A stretch of DNA of 64,000 nt from Microbacteriaceae bacterium (GCA_027490915.1 JAIXXG010000107.1:1-64000), one strand, 5' to 3'; shown: positions 20,925 through 32,961, numbered from the stretch's first letter. Notes: generated by a model not told the origin, from the sequence alone. Made by a program: numbers and translations.

Positions 20925-21953
20925 ATGCGAACCCCGGTCGACTACGTGCGCGGCGTGCGGCACCCCGAGGCCTTCCACGGGCGGGGTGTGCACCGCGGCT
21001 ACTTCGAGGGCTGGTACATCAAGCTCGTGTCGGCCGACCGCTCGCAGCGGTGGGCGGTCATTCCGGGGGTGTTCCGCGGGCTGGCCGAGGCGGGCTCTGC
21101 TGGCAAATCCGGCGAGCGTGACGAGGCGTTCGTGCAGGTGCTCGACGGCCTGACGGGGCGCAGCTGGTACCACCGGTTCGACCCCGCCGACTTCGAGGCG
21201 GCGAGCGACCGGTTCGCGGTGCGCGTCGGCGGCAACACCTTCTCGCCGGAGGGGGTCACGCTCGACCTGCCGCAGCTGCGGGGCAGCATCCGGTACACCA
21301 CCGCACTCGACCCCTGGCCGGTGACGCTGCGCGAACCGGGAATCATGGGGTGGTACGGGCTCGTGCCGTTCATGGAGTGCTTTCACGGCATCGTCTCGTT
21401 CGGCCACGGGCTGGCGGGCGAGCTCGAGGTCGAGGGCGCGCCGCGCAGCTTCGACGGCGGCCGCGGCTACATCGAGAAGGACTGGGGCCAGGCCTTCCCG
21501 GCCGGCTACGTGTGGATGGCGAGCAACCACATCGACGCCCCCGACGGCTCCGACACGGGGGCATCGCTCATCGGCTCGGTCGCGATCATCCCGTGGCTGG
21601 GCGGGTCGTTCCGCGGTTTCATCGTCGGGCTGAAGCACGGCGGAAGGCTGCACCGCTGGACCACCTACACCCGCGCCCGCGAGCGGCGCCTCGAGATCGA
21701 CGACAGCCACGTGCGCTGGACGATCGAGGGCCGCGACGGCGTGCTCGAGCTCGAGGCCGAGCGGGTGCGCGGCGGGCTGCTGCACGCTCCGCTGCGTACC
21801 GCGATGCACCAGCGGGTCGAAGAGACGCTGGATGCCCGCATCACGCTGCGCCACCGCGACGCCGAGGGCCGCACCCTGCTGGAGGGTACGGCCCACGCGG
21901 CGGGTCTCGAGGTGTTCGGCGATACCGACCGGCTACTCGGGCTTCGCGCCTGA
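20925..21953 (+). CDS. Tocopherol cyclase-like protein
   Basis: FEGWYIKLVSAD, RSFDGGRGYIEKDWGQAFPAGYVWMASNHI pattern. Confidence 0.8.
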   Translation: MRTPVDYVRGVRHPEAFHGRGVHRGYFEGWYIKLVSADRSQRWAVIPGVFRGLAEAGSAGKSGERDEAFVQVLDGLTGRSWYHRFDPADFEAASDRFAVRVGGNTFSPEGVTLDLPQLRGSIRYTTALDPWPVTLREPGIMGWYGLVPFMECFHGIVSFGHGLAGELEVEGAPRSFDGGRGYIEKDWGQAFPAGYVWMASNHIDAPDGSDTGASLIGSVAIIPWLGGSFRGFIVGLKHGGRLHRWTTYTRARERRLEIDDSHVRWTIEGRDGVLELEAERVRGGLLHAPLRTAMHQRVEETLDARITLRHRDAEGRTLLEGTAHAAGLEVFGDTDRLLGLRA

Positions 21954-23030
21954 CCCAGAGTCGCCCGACCCGTCGCCATCGGCGTCGCTCGCGCCGCTCG
22001 GCGCTGCGGCGACGGCCGCGACGCGGCGGCGGCGGCGGAACACCGGCTCCGCCTCCGCCTCCTCCTCCGGCGTCGCGATGCGGAACGGGGGAGCGTTCTC
22101 GACCTCGACGGCGTGACGCCCCTGCCCGCGGGTGGCCCGCAGGCTCGTGATGATCGAGATCGCGATGATCACTGCCACGACACCGAGCGAGACGCTCGTG
22201 GGGATCTTGTAGACGTCGAGCAGCAGCATCTTGATGCCGACCCAGATGAGCACGAACGCGAGGCCGAGCTTCAGGTAGATGAAGCGGTGCATGAGGTCGG
22301 CGAGCAGGAAGTACATCGCGCGCAGACCCAGGATCGCGAAGGCGTTCGCCGTGAACACGATGAACGGCTCGCTCGTGACCCCGAAGATGGCGGGGATCGA
22401 GTCGACGGCGAAGATGATGTCGGTCACTTCGACGAGCACCAGCACGGCGAGCAGCGGGGTGGCGACGATGACGCCGGCCTTGCGGATGAGGAACTTCTGC
22501 CCGTGGTACGCGTCGGTCATCGGCACGAAGCGCTTGAAGAGCTTCAGGATCTTCGAGTTCGCGACATCCATGTGCTCGTTGCGCTTCCGGATCATCACGT
22601 AACCCGTGTAGAGCAGGAAGGCGGCGAAGACGTAGAGGATCCACGAGAACTGGTCGATCAGCACGGCGCCGAGGGCGATGAAGATCGCGCGGAACACGAG
22701 AGCGCCGATGACGCCGAGGAAGAGCACGCGGTGCTGGAACTCGCGCGGCACCCCGAAGAAGGCGAAGATGATCGCCCAGACGAACACGTTGTCGACGGCG
22801 AGCGACTTCTCGATGAGGTAGCCGGCGTAGTACTGCTGGCCCAGCTCGGCCCCGTACTCCCACCAGATGTAGCCACCGAAGGCGACGCCCAGCGTCACCC
22901 AGATGATCGACCACACGGCGGCTTCGCGCACGCCGATGACGTGCGCTTTTCGGTGGGCGAAGAGGTCGATAGCGAGCATCGCGAGGATGACGCCGAGCAC
23001 GGCCAGCCAGAGCCAGAGGGGAACGTCCAC
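21933..23030 (-). CDS. TerC/Alx family membrane protein
   Basis: EYGAELGQQYYAGYLIEKSLAVDNVFVWAIIFAFFGVPREFQHRVLFLGVIGALVFRA, DIIFAVDSIPAIF; GTG start. Confidence 0.95.
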   Translation of the reverse strand: MDVPLWLWLAVLGVILAMLAIDLFAHRKAHVIGVREAAVWSIIWVTLGVAFGGYIWWEYGAELGQQYYAGYLIEKSLAVDNVFVWAIIFAFFGVPREFQHRVLFLGVIGALVFRAIFIALGAVLIDQFSWILYVFAAFLLYTGYVMIRKRNEHMDVANSKILKLFKRFVPMTDAYHGQKFLIRKAGVIVATPLLAVLVLVEVTDIIFAVDSIPAIFGVTSEPFIVFTANAFAILGLRAMYFLLADLMHRFIYLKLGLAFVLIWVGIKMLLLDVYKIPTSVSLGVVAVIIAISIITSLRATRGQGRHAVEVENAPPFRIATPEEEAEAEPVFRRRRRVAAVAAAPSGASDADGDGSGDSGSGAKPE

Positions 23031-23037
23031 GGAGGAT

Positions 23038-23167
23038 CTCCTGAATCGGTGAGGGTTCAGGAGGTCTCTCCCAGCGCTCCGATCGGTGACCGGTGCGCCC
23101 TCGCTGCCGGCCGCGCATGAGCGCGACGCAATGACGACAACGGGCGAAGACGGGGATACTCCCCTCC
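23038..23167 (-). ncRNA. Candidate yybP-ykoY (Mn2+-responsive) riboswitch plus anti-SD expression platform upstream of terC
   Basis: On minus strand 5' GGAGG-GGAGTA (23167-23157) and 3' AGAGACCTCC (23069-23060) match the conserved ends of the class; GGAGG/CCTCC closes P1; downstream hairpin CTCCTGAA/TTCAGGAG contains the SD. Confidence 0.75.
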
Positions 23168-23295
23168 GCGCACAAGTGAATCACATTTCGTGATTCCGAT
23201 GCCACCTGTAACGCTGAGAAATTGCCCAGCGCCGCGGTGCGCCGGGTGGCTCAGCCGACCACGGCGATCAGTCAGCGGGCGATGCCGCGCACCGC

Positions 23296-24414
23296 TCAGA
23301 CCTTCGCCGCAGCATGCCGCCGGCCCAGAGTCGTCGGCCGCCCCGCCAGCTGCAGGCCCAGGATGCCCGCCAGCAGCATCGCGATCGCCCCCAGCCCGAC
23401 CGCCGGACTGATGACGCTCGCGCCCGTGGCGGCGAGTGACGGGCACGGAGGTGTGCCCGGGCTGAGAACGGTGACGAGCACACGGGTCTCGTGCGTGCTG
23501 CCGAACTCGTCGGTGACGACGATCGGGATGCTCACCTCGCCCGGCTGGTCGATGACGCCGGCAAGGCGGAAGGATGAGCCATCGCGCAGCCCGTCGGCGG
23601 TCAGGCTCAGCCCGGCAGGCGCTCCGGCGCCGACGGCAGCGGCCGTCGCATTCCACGCGACGTTGAAGTCGAAGACGCCCTCGACGGTGAAGGCGGCGCT
23701 CGGGCAGGCGCTGATGGCGGCCTCCTGCACCGCGGCGACCTCGAACAAGGGACTGCACCCCGTCAGGAGACACATCGTCACCGGCACCGTTGCCTGGTAG
23801 TCGTGACCGGCCTCGCTGCGGATGCGTGCCGTGATGGTGGATTCGCCCGGTCTGATGTCGCCGAGGAAGTCACACGTGATGGTGGTGGTGCCCTCTTCCG
23901 GCCGGGTGATGCTGCAGTGGCTGATCTGTGCGAGCCCGCTCGGTGCGCTGCCGTGCGCGACGGTGTGCACGCTGGGATCGATCGCAGGAAACACCATGGT
24001 GACCGATACGCTCGGCCGCCCATTGGTGTTGAGCACGCGCGGGTCGATCCACGCGTGGTCGACGGTGAAGCCGACACCGTCGACGACGGCGGCCGCCTGC
24101 GGTGCCGGGGTGGGGTCGCCTCCTTCGCCGGACGCGATGCTGTCGTCGGCGGGCGGGTCGGCGGGCGGCTCCGCCGTGGGGTCAGGCTCGGGGGTGTCGG
24201 CGGTGCCGGGGTCGACGCTGGGGTCGACGTCGGGGTCGGCAGGCTCGGTCGGCGCGGGGTCGTACGGGGGAGCATCCGTCGTCGGTTGCTCGGCGCTGGG
24301 CGGCGACGTCTCAGCGAGATCGTCGGCGAGGGCGGGCGACGGCAGGCTGATGGCCGCACCGAGCACGAGGAGCCCGGCGAGGGCCGCGGAGAGACGAGGG
24401 CGAATGCGGTTCAC
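23296..24414 (-). CDS. Secreted surface protein with LAxTG-type anchor and Asp/Pro-rich N-terminal region
   Basis: Signal peptide, TDAPPYDPAPTEPADPDVDPSVDPG, C-terminal LAATGAS + TM + basic tail. Confidence 0.75.
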   Translation of the reverse strand: MNRIRPRLSAALAGLLVLGAAISLPSPALADDLAETSPPSAEQPTTDAPPYDPAPTEPADPDVDPSVDPGTADTPEPDPTAEPPADPPADDSIASGEGGDPTPAPQAAAVVDGVGFTVDHAWIDPRVLNTNGRPSVSVTMVFPAIDPSVHTVAHGSAPSGLAQISHCSITRPEEGTTTITCDFLGDIRPGESTITARIRSEAGHDYQATVPVTMCLLTGCSPLFEVAAVQEAAISACPSAAFTVEGVFDFNVAWNATAAAVGAGAPAGLSLTADGLRDGSSFRLAGVIDQPGEVSIPIVVTDEFGSTHETRVLVTVLSPGTPPCPSLAATGASVISPAVGLGAIAMLLAGILGLQLAGRPTTLGRRHAAAKV

Positions 24415-24482
24415 GCCGCCATTGTCGCGGGCGAGAGCGCGGTGCCTCTAGTGCCGGGGCCGCCCCACTAGGGGGGTGACCG

Positions 24483-24944
24483 TCAGCCGCCGACGGCCTG
24501 CCGCACCAGGTCGGTGATGCGCTGCTCCTCCGCTGCCCCGATGCTCGTCACGGCGAACGACGCCGGCCACATCGCGCCGTCGTCGAGCTGCGCGGTGTCG
24601 TTGAACCCGAGCGTCGTGTACCGGGTGTCGAACTTGCTGGCGGGCTGCACGAAGCACAGCACTTTGCCGTCGAGCGCATAGGCGGGCATGCCGTACCAGG
24701 TGCGCGGCCCCAGCTGCGGAGCCGCCGCCATGATCAGCTCGTGCAGTCGCGTCGCGAGCGCGCGGTCGCCCGCGTCGGGAAGCTTCGCGATCGCCTCGAG
24801 CAGGTCGTTGAGCTCGGCCTCGGCCTTCGCGGCACCCTTGGCCCGCTTCGCCTCGGCGCGCAGTTCGGCCGCCCGCTCTTTCATCGCGGCGCGCTCGTCC
24901 GCGGTGAACCCGTCATTGCCGGTGGATGCTCTGCCCTCAGCCAT
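24483..24944 (-). CDS. DUF1801/YdhG-like protein
   Basis: GPRTWYGMPAYALDGKVLCFVQPASKFDTRYTTLGF. Confidence 0.8.
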   Translation of the reverse strand: MAEGRASTGNDGFTADERAAMKERAAELRAEAKRAKGAAKAEAELNDLLEAIAKLPDAGDRALATRLHELIMAAAPQLGPRTWYGMPAYALDGKVLCFVQPASKFDTRYTTLGFNDTAQLDDGAMWPASFAVTSIGAAEEQRITDLVRQAVGG

Positions 24945-24979
24945 GCGCCCCAGGCTAGCCCTGCCGCCCGGGGTCGCCG

Positions 24980-25963
24980 CTACTGCGAGATGGGCTGATG
25001 TTCGTAATTCAACGACGCGACCCAGTCGCGGATCACCTGCCGCTGACTGCTGTTGCAGGTGTAGCCGTATCCGACGCTGATGTCCCAGTAGGTGTACGAG
25101 CCCACCCAGATCCGGTGGTCGAGCTTCCAGCCGCTGAGGTAGGTGAGCGCGTAGCAGTCGGCCATGTGCTCGACGTTGCCGTCGAACGACTCGAGGGCGA
25201 CGGCGGTCTGCTCGGGGTTGCTGAACTGCAGCACGTGGGCGTACTCGTGGTAGGCCACTCCGGCGCGGATGAAGTCGGTCATGTAGGGCTGGCCGATGGT
25301 GCCGGCGTGGTCGTAGTAGACGGTAAAGGGGTCGTCGCCGCTGACGCATCCCCAGGCCTCTTTGCCGCAGGGCGCGACATCGAGCACCGTCGAGATGAAC
25401 CCTTGGCCGAGCTGGTCGGTGATCTTCTCGTAGTAGGTGCCGCTGGCGTTGGATGCCCGCTCTGCCTCGGCGGAGGCGGCGAGCTCGCGCAGCACGGCCG
25501 TCTCGGCTCTGACGTCGTCGATGTCGTGGCGCAGAACCGTGGGGTTCCAGCGATGCGTCCACCCGCGCTCGATGAGCGTCTCGTGGTAGCTGCGGTCGAC
25601 CAGGGTCGAGAAGGGCAGGCCGTCGAAGACGGCCGCGGCGGCCATCATCTCGGTCGCGGCCTGCGAGAAGGTCTCTTTCTGGTCGATGAGCTCGCGCTGG
25701 TCCTCCAGCTCCTGCTGCTGTTCCTCGATGAGGGCGACAGCGCGCTGCAGCTCGAGAAAGGTCAGAGTGAGCCCGACACCGAGCCCGATGAGCCCCGCGG
25801 TGAGGAGGCTGATCGCCACGATCACCCCGACGCGCTTGCGGGGCTTCTGCGGTTCCGCAGCCGGCTCGCTCTCGACGGTGTCGCCGCCTTCCGGCTCGGG
25901 CGGGGTCGGCGGGTGGATGCTGCTGGGCTCGTTGCTCTCAGAGGGTGGGGGAATGCTGCTCAC
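24980..25963 (-). CDS. Membrane-anchored protein with HExxH motif (putative metallopeptidase-like)
   Basis: Single TM after Pro-rich N-term; VAYHEYAHVLQF and DCYALTYLSGW. Confidence 0.65.
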   Translation of the reverse strand: MSSIPPPSESNEPSSIHPPTPPEPEGGDTVESEPAAEPQKPRKRVGVIVAISLLTAGLIGLGVGLTLTFLELQRAVALIEEQQQELEDQRELIDQKETFSQAATEMMAAAAVFDGLPFSTLVDRSYHETLIERGWTHRWNPTVLRHDIDDVRAETAVLRELAASAEAERASNASGTYYEKITDQLGQGFISTVLDVAPCGKEAWGCVSGDDPFTVYYDHAGTIGQPYMTDFIRAGVAYHEYAHVLQFSNPEQTAVALESFDGNVEHMADCYALTYLSGWKLDHRIWVGSYTYWDISVGYGYTCNSSQRQVIRDWVASLNYEHQPISQ

Positions 25964-26115
25964 GGCCTGCCTCTCGGGTTCTGAAGTCGAGACTACGTCG
26001 CTACTGCGTTCCTGTCACGACGGACGACCATCGGTATCGGCGTTTCTCACTCGCGGTGCGCGACGATGGGGGTGTTCTCTTGTCCCTTCGTTCCCGACGC
26101 TCGAAAGGCCCCGCT

Positions 26116-26475
26116 ATGGCTATCGTCTGCCGCACCGGCAATGTGACCCGCGCCGACCAGACCCACACCCCGCTCGAGCTGCCACTGGCCGACCCGCTCG
26201 GCGCGGACATCGCGACGACCTACCTCGAGGTGTTCTCCGGCAAAGCGAGCTCGCTCGACGTCGGCACCTGGGAGACCGACCCGGGCCGCTCGCGGTGGGA
26301 GTTCACCGACAGCGGCGAGGTCATCTACGTCATCTCTGGTCGCATGACGGTGACGGAGGACGGCAAGCAGCCACAGCAGATCGAGCCCGGCGACCTGGTG
26401 ATCTTCCCGGTCGGTTGGCAGGGTTTCTGGGAGGTCACGCAGCCGCTGAAGAAGGTCTACGTCATCTTCGAATGA
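26116..26475 (+). CDS. Cupin domain protein
   Basis: WEFTDSGEVIYVISGRMTVTEDGKQPQQIEPGDLVIFPVGWQGFWEV. Confidence 0.85.
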   Translation: MAIVCRTGNVTRADQTHTPLELPLADPLGADIATTYLEVFSGKASSLDVGTWETDPGRSRWEFTDSGEVIYVISGRMTVTEDGKQPQQIEPGDLVIFPVGWQGFWEVTQPLKKVYVIFE

Positions 26476-26532
26476 CGGATGCGGCGCCGCGGCGCGCGGA
26501 ACCCTCAGGTCTCCGCCGCCGCGCCGCTGTCG

Positions 26533-27429
26533 TTATGACGCGAAGCGGGCGAAGCGCTCGGCCAGGTGATCCCGGTCGGGGCGATCGTCCCGCCGTGAGG
26601 GGAGCTCGAGCGCCTTCCCGTCCATCGCCTGCAGGCCGAACTGCAGCATGGGTCCGTCGCGGTCGGCCAGCAGCCTCTCGTTGATGTGGACGATGTAGTC
26701 CGGGCTGACGCCGAGGAAGTCCTGGTCGTAGGCCGCGTGATGGATCTTGCACATCGCCATCCCGTTGGTGACGATCGGCAGGCCGCGCTCGTCGCTGTCG
26801 CTGATGATGTGGGCGGCATCCAGCAGTTCGGGGTACTTCAACGTGCAGACCGCGCACCGCTTGTTGTAGGCATTGAGCACGCGAGCGCGGAACATCGGTT
26901 GATGCACGCGCTGCTTCACCACTCGAGCGACGTAGGCCTTGTCGAGAGTGACCTGCTGACCGGCTCGGAGCCGACTGTCATCGAGATCGATGACGAAGTG
27001 CCGCTTCTCGACGTCGACGTCGATCACATAGACAGGGAAGACCGGCACGTAGAGATTGGGGAGCGGCTTCTCGAAGAGGATGATCGGCGTTCCGGTCTGG
27101 AGCGCGGCGAGGAGCTTCCGATTGTCTCCGGCGTCGACGGGGCCTTTCGCCCAGGAGTACCGGAGGAGTCCGGTGTCGCGGTCGATCGCGTCGTCGTAGG
27201 GGTTGTTGCGCCCGCCGTCGCCGGCCGAGACGATCGAGAGGCTCGCGTCGAACTCCTGCGGATTGCGGATTCCGCGACCCGTATCGATGAGCGGCATGCG
27301 GAGGCCGCTGCGCATGACGAAGCCGGTGAGCTCGTCCTTGCTGGCGAACCCGCCGCGGGAGTCGACGAAGTGCTCGAGGTCCGCGAAGACCTCCAGCCGC
27401 AGAAGCGCCTGCTCCTCACCCGTCAGCAT
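26533..27429 (-). CDS. HNH endonuclease (HNH_2-type C-terminal domain)
   Basis: RCAVCTLKYPELLDAAHIISDSDERGLPIVTNGMAMCKIHHAAYD. Confidence 0.85.
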   Translation of the reverse strand: MLTGEEQALLRLEVFADLEHFVDSRGGFASKDELTGFVMRSGLRMPLIDTGRGIRNPQEFDASLSIVSAGDGGRNNPYDDAIDRDTGLLRYSWAKGPVDAGDNRKLLAALQTGTPIILFEKPLPNLYVPVFPVYVIDVDVEKRHFVIDLDDSRLRAGQQVTLDKAYVARVVKQRVHQPMFRARVLNAYNKRCAVCTLKYPELLDAAHIISDSDERGLPIVTNGMAMCKIHHAAYDQDFLGVSPDYIVHINERLLADRDGPMLQFGLQAMDGKALELPSRRDDRPDRDHLAERFARFAS

Positions 27430-27457
27430 GACGCCTCCTCACCTCGGTGTCCGCAGC

Positions 27458-28123
27458 CTAGCGCGGCCAACCGCCGAAGAACTCGGGGCGCACCTCGGCG
27501 ATCCCGTCGAGCGCGCGCTGCAGCAGCGCGACAAGCCGCACGCCTTCTCGTTCCCACTCCGGCCACCACGGCGCTGCCGTGATGTCAGGCTCCAGTGTGT
27601 TGGCCATGTCCTGCCAGCGCTCATTCCACGCCGCGAGGTCGATCTCGAGCGTCGCGGGCAGGGGTAACGCGCTGCGTTCGACCGGGTAGTTCTCGGTGAA
27701 CGACTCCCACAACGGCAGGTCCGTTCCCCACTCCGGGAAGAAGCGAATCAGGCGCTCGCCGGTCGGCAGCACCACTTGCTCACCAGCCTGAGCGCGGGCC
27801 CTGAGGTAGCGGTTCTGCATCGCACCGCGGGCGCGCCAGTAGTTCGGGTCATCGACTTGGGCTGGGTTGTCGTTGTAGTCGTTGCCGGAGAGCCAGACCA
27901 GACCCCGGCCGGCGCGGCCATCGTCGTGCACGAGCGCCAGCGACCACAGGTGCTGGTCATTGCCCGACTGCACCCGGGCGGCCTCGAGTGCTTCCTCGAC
28001 GGTCGCGCCCAGAAGGTCGAACGTCGACACCGCGTTCTCCGCGTCCTCGAAGACGTAGATGCGGAAGCGAGGTGCGTCGTTCTCCCACGAGCTGTCGCGC
28101 TCGTCCACCCCGTGCATCCGCAT
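27458..28123 (-). CDS. Hypothetical protein
   Basis: 221 aa ORF, Trp-rich, no recognised family. Confidence 0.6.
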   Translation of the reverse strand: MRMHGVDERDSSWENDAPRFRIYVFEDAENAVSTFDLLGATVEEALEAARVQSGNDQHLWSLALVHDDGRAGRGLVWLSGNDYNDNPAQVDDPNYWRARGAMQNRYLRARAQAGEQVVLPTGERLIRFFPEWGTDLPLWESFTENYPVERSALPLPATLEIDLAAWNERWQDMANTLEPDITAAPWWPEWEREGVRLVALLQRALDGIAEVRPEFFGGWPR

Positions 28124-28233
28124 GGCTGAACGCTAGCGCAGCGGGGGCGCTCGACCACCAGAGGGGCCGGAGCCGCTACGGCGGACCGCTGCCATCCCGA
28201 GCTCGGTATGCAGACCGCGCGATCGGGGAGGGG

Positions 28234-30078
28234 TTACGAGCCGCTCGCCTCGACAGCGCGGCTCGCGGGGGGCTGGAGATTCTGAGTCAACTCGGCCTCC
28301 GGGTTCGGCGCCAGATGGTTCTCGGCTAGGTACTCGAGGGCTCGCTCAACGGCACTGATCTTCTTCTTGAGCGTCTTGACCGACACCGCGTTCCGATCGG
28401 AGTACTCATCGAGCTTCTCGTGCTCGCGTCGGAGCTCCATCTCGACCTCGACGAGCGTCCGCCAGACTCCGCTGTCAACTGGCAGCTTGAGCCTGTCGCG
28501 GAGAATAGCAGCGGCGAGGCGACGTTCCACGACATCCTCGAACGCCTCGGCACTCGTGCCTGAACTGGCGAGTCCGAACGCGATACCACTCCCTCCTGCC
28601 GTTGCGAGGGTTCCCGCGGTGAGGAGCCCACCCACCATTCCGCCGGGGCCGAAGGCAGCGAGGGCGCTTGTGATCGCGGCTCCTCCTACGAGACCGGGTG
28701 CCGCTGCGAGCGCAAGCCCCCCGGTTGCCACCACGAGAGCGGCAGCGCCGGCTCCGACGGCAACCCACTTGATCCATGCGAGCTCGTCCGCACCGCGAAG
28801 GATCTCGCGTGCACGCTTCGTCGACTCCAGGACATCGATGCCGTACTGACTGGTCAGCCCGAGCTCGCCCGTGAGATCTCTCATCGCCTCCTTCATGACG
28901 TTCTTGGGTACGTCGATCTCGAACGGCTGGAGGAAGTTCGTTGCGGCGAGGAGGAGAAGCGGGATGATCGCATCCTCCCGGGTGAAGTAGCCGACGGGGG
29001 CGGGCTCGACAGCATCCGCTCGAGGATCCGTGAGATCGACTTCGAGCTTCGCCAGTGCCAATGGGATGGGCCGGCCAGCGTCTTCCCGAAGGCGAATCAG
29101 CGTGGCGATCTCGCTGCCTTGCACGTGCCTCAGCGCACCGAGGAATCGCGATCGGACTTCACCCGTGAGGCGCCCCGCGATCAGGTGTCCGTAGCGCAGG
29201 GCGATGAGAGCGAGCTGCTCAGGGAGGTCCAGGGCGAGGTCCGCATCAGCCCCCGAGCGAGCGATCTCCTTCGAGAGAGAACCATGCACGGCGAATCCGA
29301 TTGCGCCCGCGACATTCGGGTCTCGGAGGTAGGCGCTCGCCGCGTGCGCACTCATCGGATCGGTGCCGCTGTCGATGCGGAAGTCCAGCAGCCATGGGAT
29401 GACCGACGAGAGTCCCCTGTGGGAGGCAACCGGGTCGGCGCCGTTCCAGAAGTTGATCCACCACTCGAGATGCGGCGGGGGGTCATCCAGCTCGGCAATG
29501 ATCGAACTGACGTCGAGACTCCCGTTCGCCAGAGGGCTCCCGATGGTGATGAGTCCCGAGACCGCCACTCCCTTCGGGAGCCGAGGAACCAGATCTGCCG
29601 CGATGACCGACCCGAGGCTGTGAGCGACGATCACCAGGCGGTCGTTGCTCGGGAGAACCGGAAGGATGCGCGACAGAACCTGTGCCCTGATCTTCACGTT
29701 CTTCACGTAGTTCCGGGCTTGACTGAAGGCGGGCAGTTCGACCGCGGCCTTCACCCCCACGTCCAGGACGCCGAGCCTCTTCCCTCGGTCGAGTCGTCCG
29801 AATCTAGTCTCGATGCTGCCGATCCTGCGCTCGAAGTCGCGACGATTCGCTCGAGCCTCCTCCCGCCCCAGCTTCGTCGTGGTGATGGGCGCGAGCGCTG
29901 GCGGGGGGTCGTCCACCCCCGTGAGCGCGTGCGCGTACTTCGGGGCGACGTACTCGACACCCTGAAGTCCCGGGTAGCCCAGGGCTTCCAGCGACTTCTC
30001 GAGGTGGGTCAGCCAGACGTTCTCTGGGTCCCCGTTCCCGACCCCATGGAGGAACAGCAGTGCAGGTCGGTAGGTCAT
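28234..30078 (-). CDS. Alpha/beta hydrolase domain fused to C-terminal glycine-rich membrane segments and coiled coil
   Basis: LLFLHGVGNGDPENVW, VIVAHSLGSVIAADLVPRL nucleophile elbow; VAVGAGAAALVVATGGLALAAAPGLVGGAAI. Confidence 0.75.
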   Translation of the reverse strand: MTYRPALLFLHGVGNGDPENVWLTHLEKSLEALGYPGLQGVEYVAPKYAHALTGVDDPPPALAPITTTKLGREEARANRRDFERRIGSIETRFGRLDRGKRLGVLDVGVKAAVELPAFSQARNYVKNVKIRAQVLSRILPVLPSNDRLVIVAHSLGSVIAADLVPRLPKGVAVSGLITIGSPLANGSLDVSSIIAELDDPPPHLEWWINFWNGADPVASHRGLSSVIPWLLDFRIDSGTDPMSAHAASAYLRDPNVAGAIGFAVHGSLSKEIARSGADADLALDLPEQLALIALRYGHLIAGRLTGEVRSRFLGALRHVQGSEIATLIRLREDAGRPIPLALAKLEVDLTDPRADAVEPAPVGYFTREDAIIPLLLLAATNFLQPFEIDVPKNVMKEAMRDLTGELGLTSQYGIDVLESTKRAREILRGADELAWIKWVAVGAGAAALVVATGGLALAAAPGLVGGAAITSALAAFGPGGMVGGLLTAGTLATAGGSGIAFGLASSGTSAEAFEDVVERRLAAAILRDRLKLPVDSGVWRTLVEVEMELRREHEKLDEYSDRNAVSVKTLKKKISAVERALEYLAENHLAPNPEAELTQNLQPPASRAVEASGS

Positions 30079-30264
30079 CCTGATCTCCTCGCAGGTCTCG
30101 TTCCGCACGACATCGGGTGAACGAGCATCATTCTTCTTCGTCAGAGTATCGACTGGAACAACGGGGGCGGCTCGGTGCCACGGCTGCACAGGGGTCGAGA
30201 CGGGAAGGGCCGGGGCCTCCGCAGAGACCCCGGCCCGAGCATCCGTCGACGGACGAGCTGCCGA

Positions 30265-32508
<2,244 letters not shown>

Positions 32509-32595
32509 TCAGGCTACCGGCGGCGACCGCGCGATACCTGGGCCGTACATCCCGTGATTCGTTGGGACGTCGGTCGTCATGGCTATCCTCGGGCG

Positions 32596-32930
32596 ATGCG
32601 AATCCGTCGAACCGTAGCGGTCTACGTCGATGGGTTCGCCCTGTACAAGGCATTGCTCCAGCGTCGGTATCCGCAGTACAAGTGGCTCGACCTTGAGGCG
32701 CTCTCTCGACGGCTGTTTCCCCATCGTGACGTCGTGCAGGTCAAGTACTTCACTGCTCCTCTGAAGCCAATGACGAATGACCCCGCAGTGCGTACAACAA
32801 AGCCTTCGAGGGCATTGGTCTCGATGCCATCAGGCAGATCCGCCGTGGCACGCTGCAATCTTCGCAGTTCCCGCTCGTGCTGCGTGACGCCCAGGGGAGA
32901 ACGATCCGGAAGCCACCAACCTGGACTTAA
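32596..32930 (+). pseudogene. NYN (PIN-like) domain protein remnant with internal deletion/frameshift
   Basis: N-term VAVYVDGFALYKALLQRRYPQYKWLDLEALSRRLFP in one frame; C-term AYNKAFEGIGLDAIRQIRRGTLQSSQFPLVLRDAQGRTIRKPPTWT* in another; central region missing. Confidence 0.75.
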
Positions 32931-32937
32931 CGAAGCA

Positions 32938-32961
32938 GGCCCTCGGCTTTCGCCGAGGGCC
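32938..32961 (+). terminator. Terminator-like hairpin GGCCCTCGGC-TTTC-GCCGAGGGCC
   Basis: 10-bp perfect stem 8 nt after the NYN remnant stop; no obvious T tract. Confidence 0.6.
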
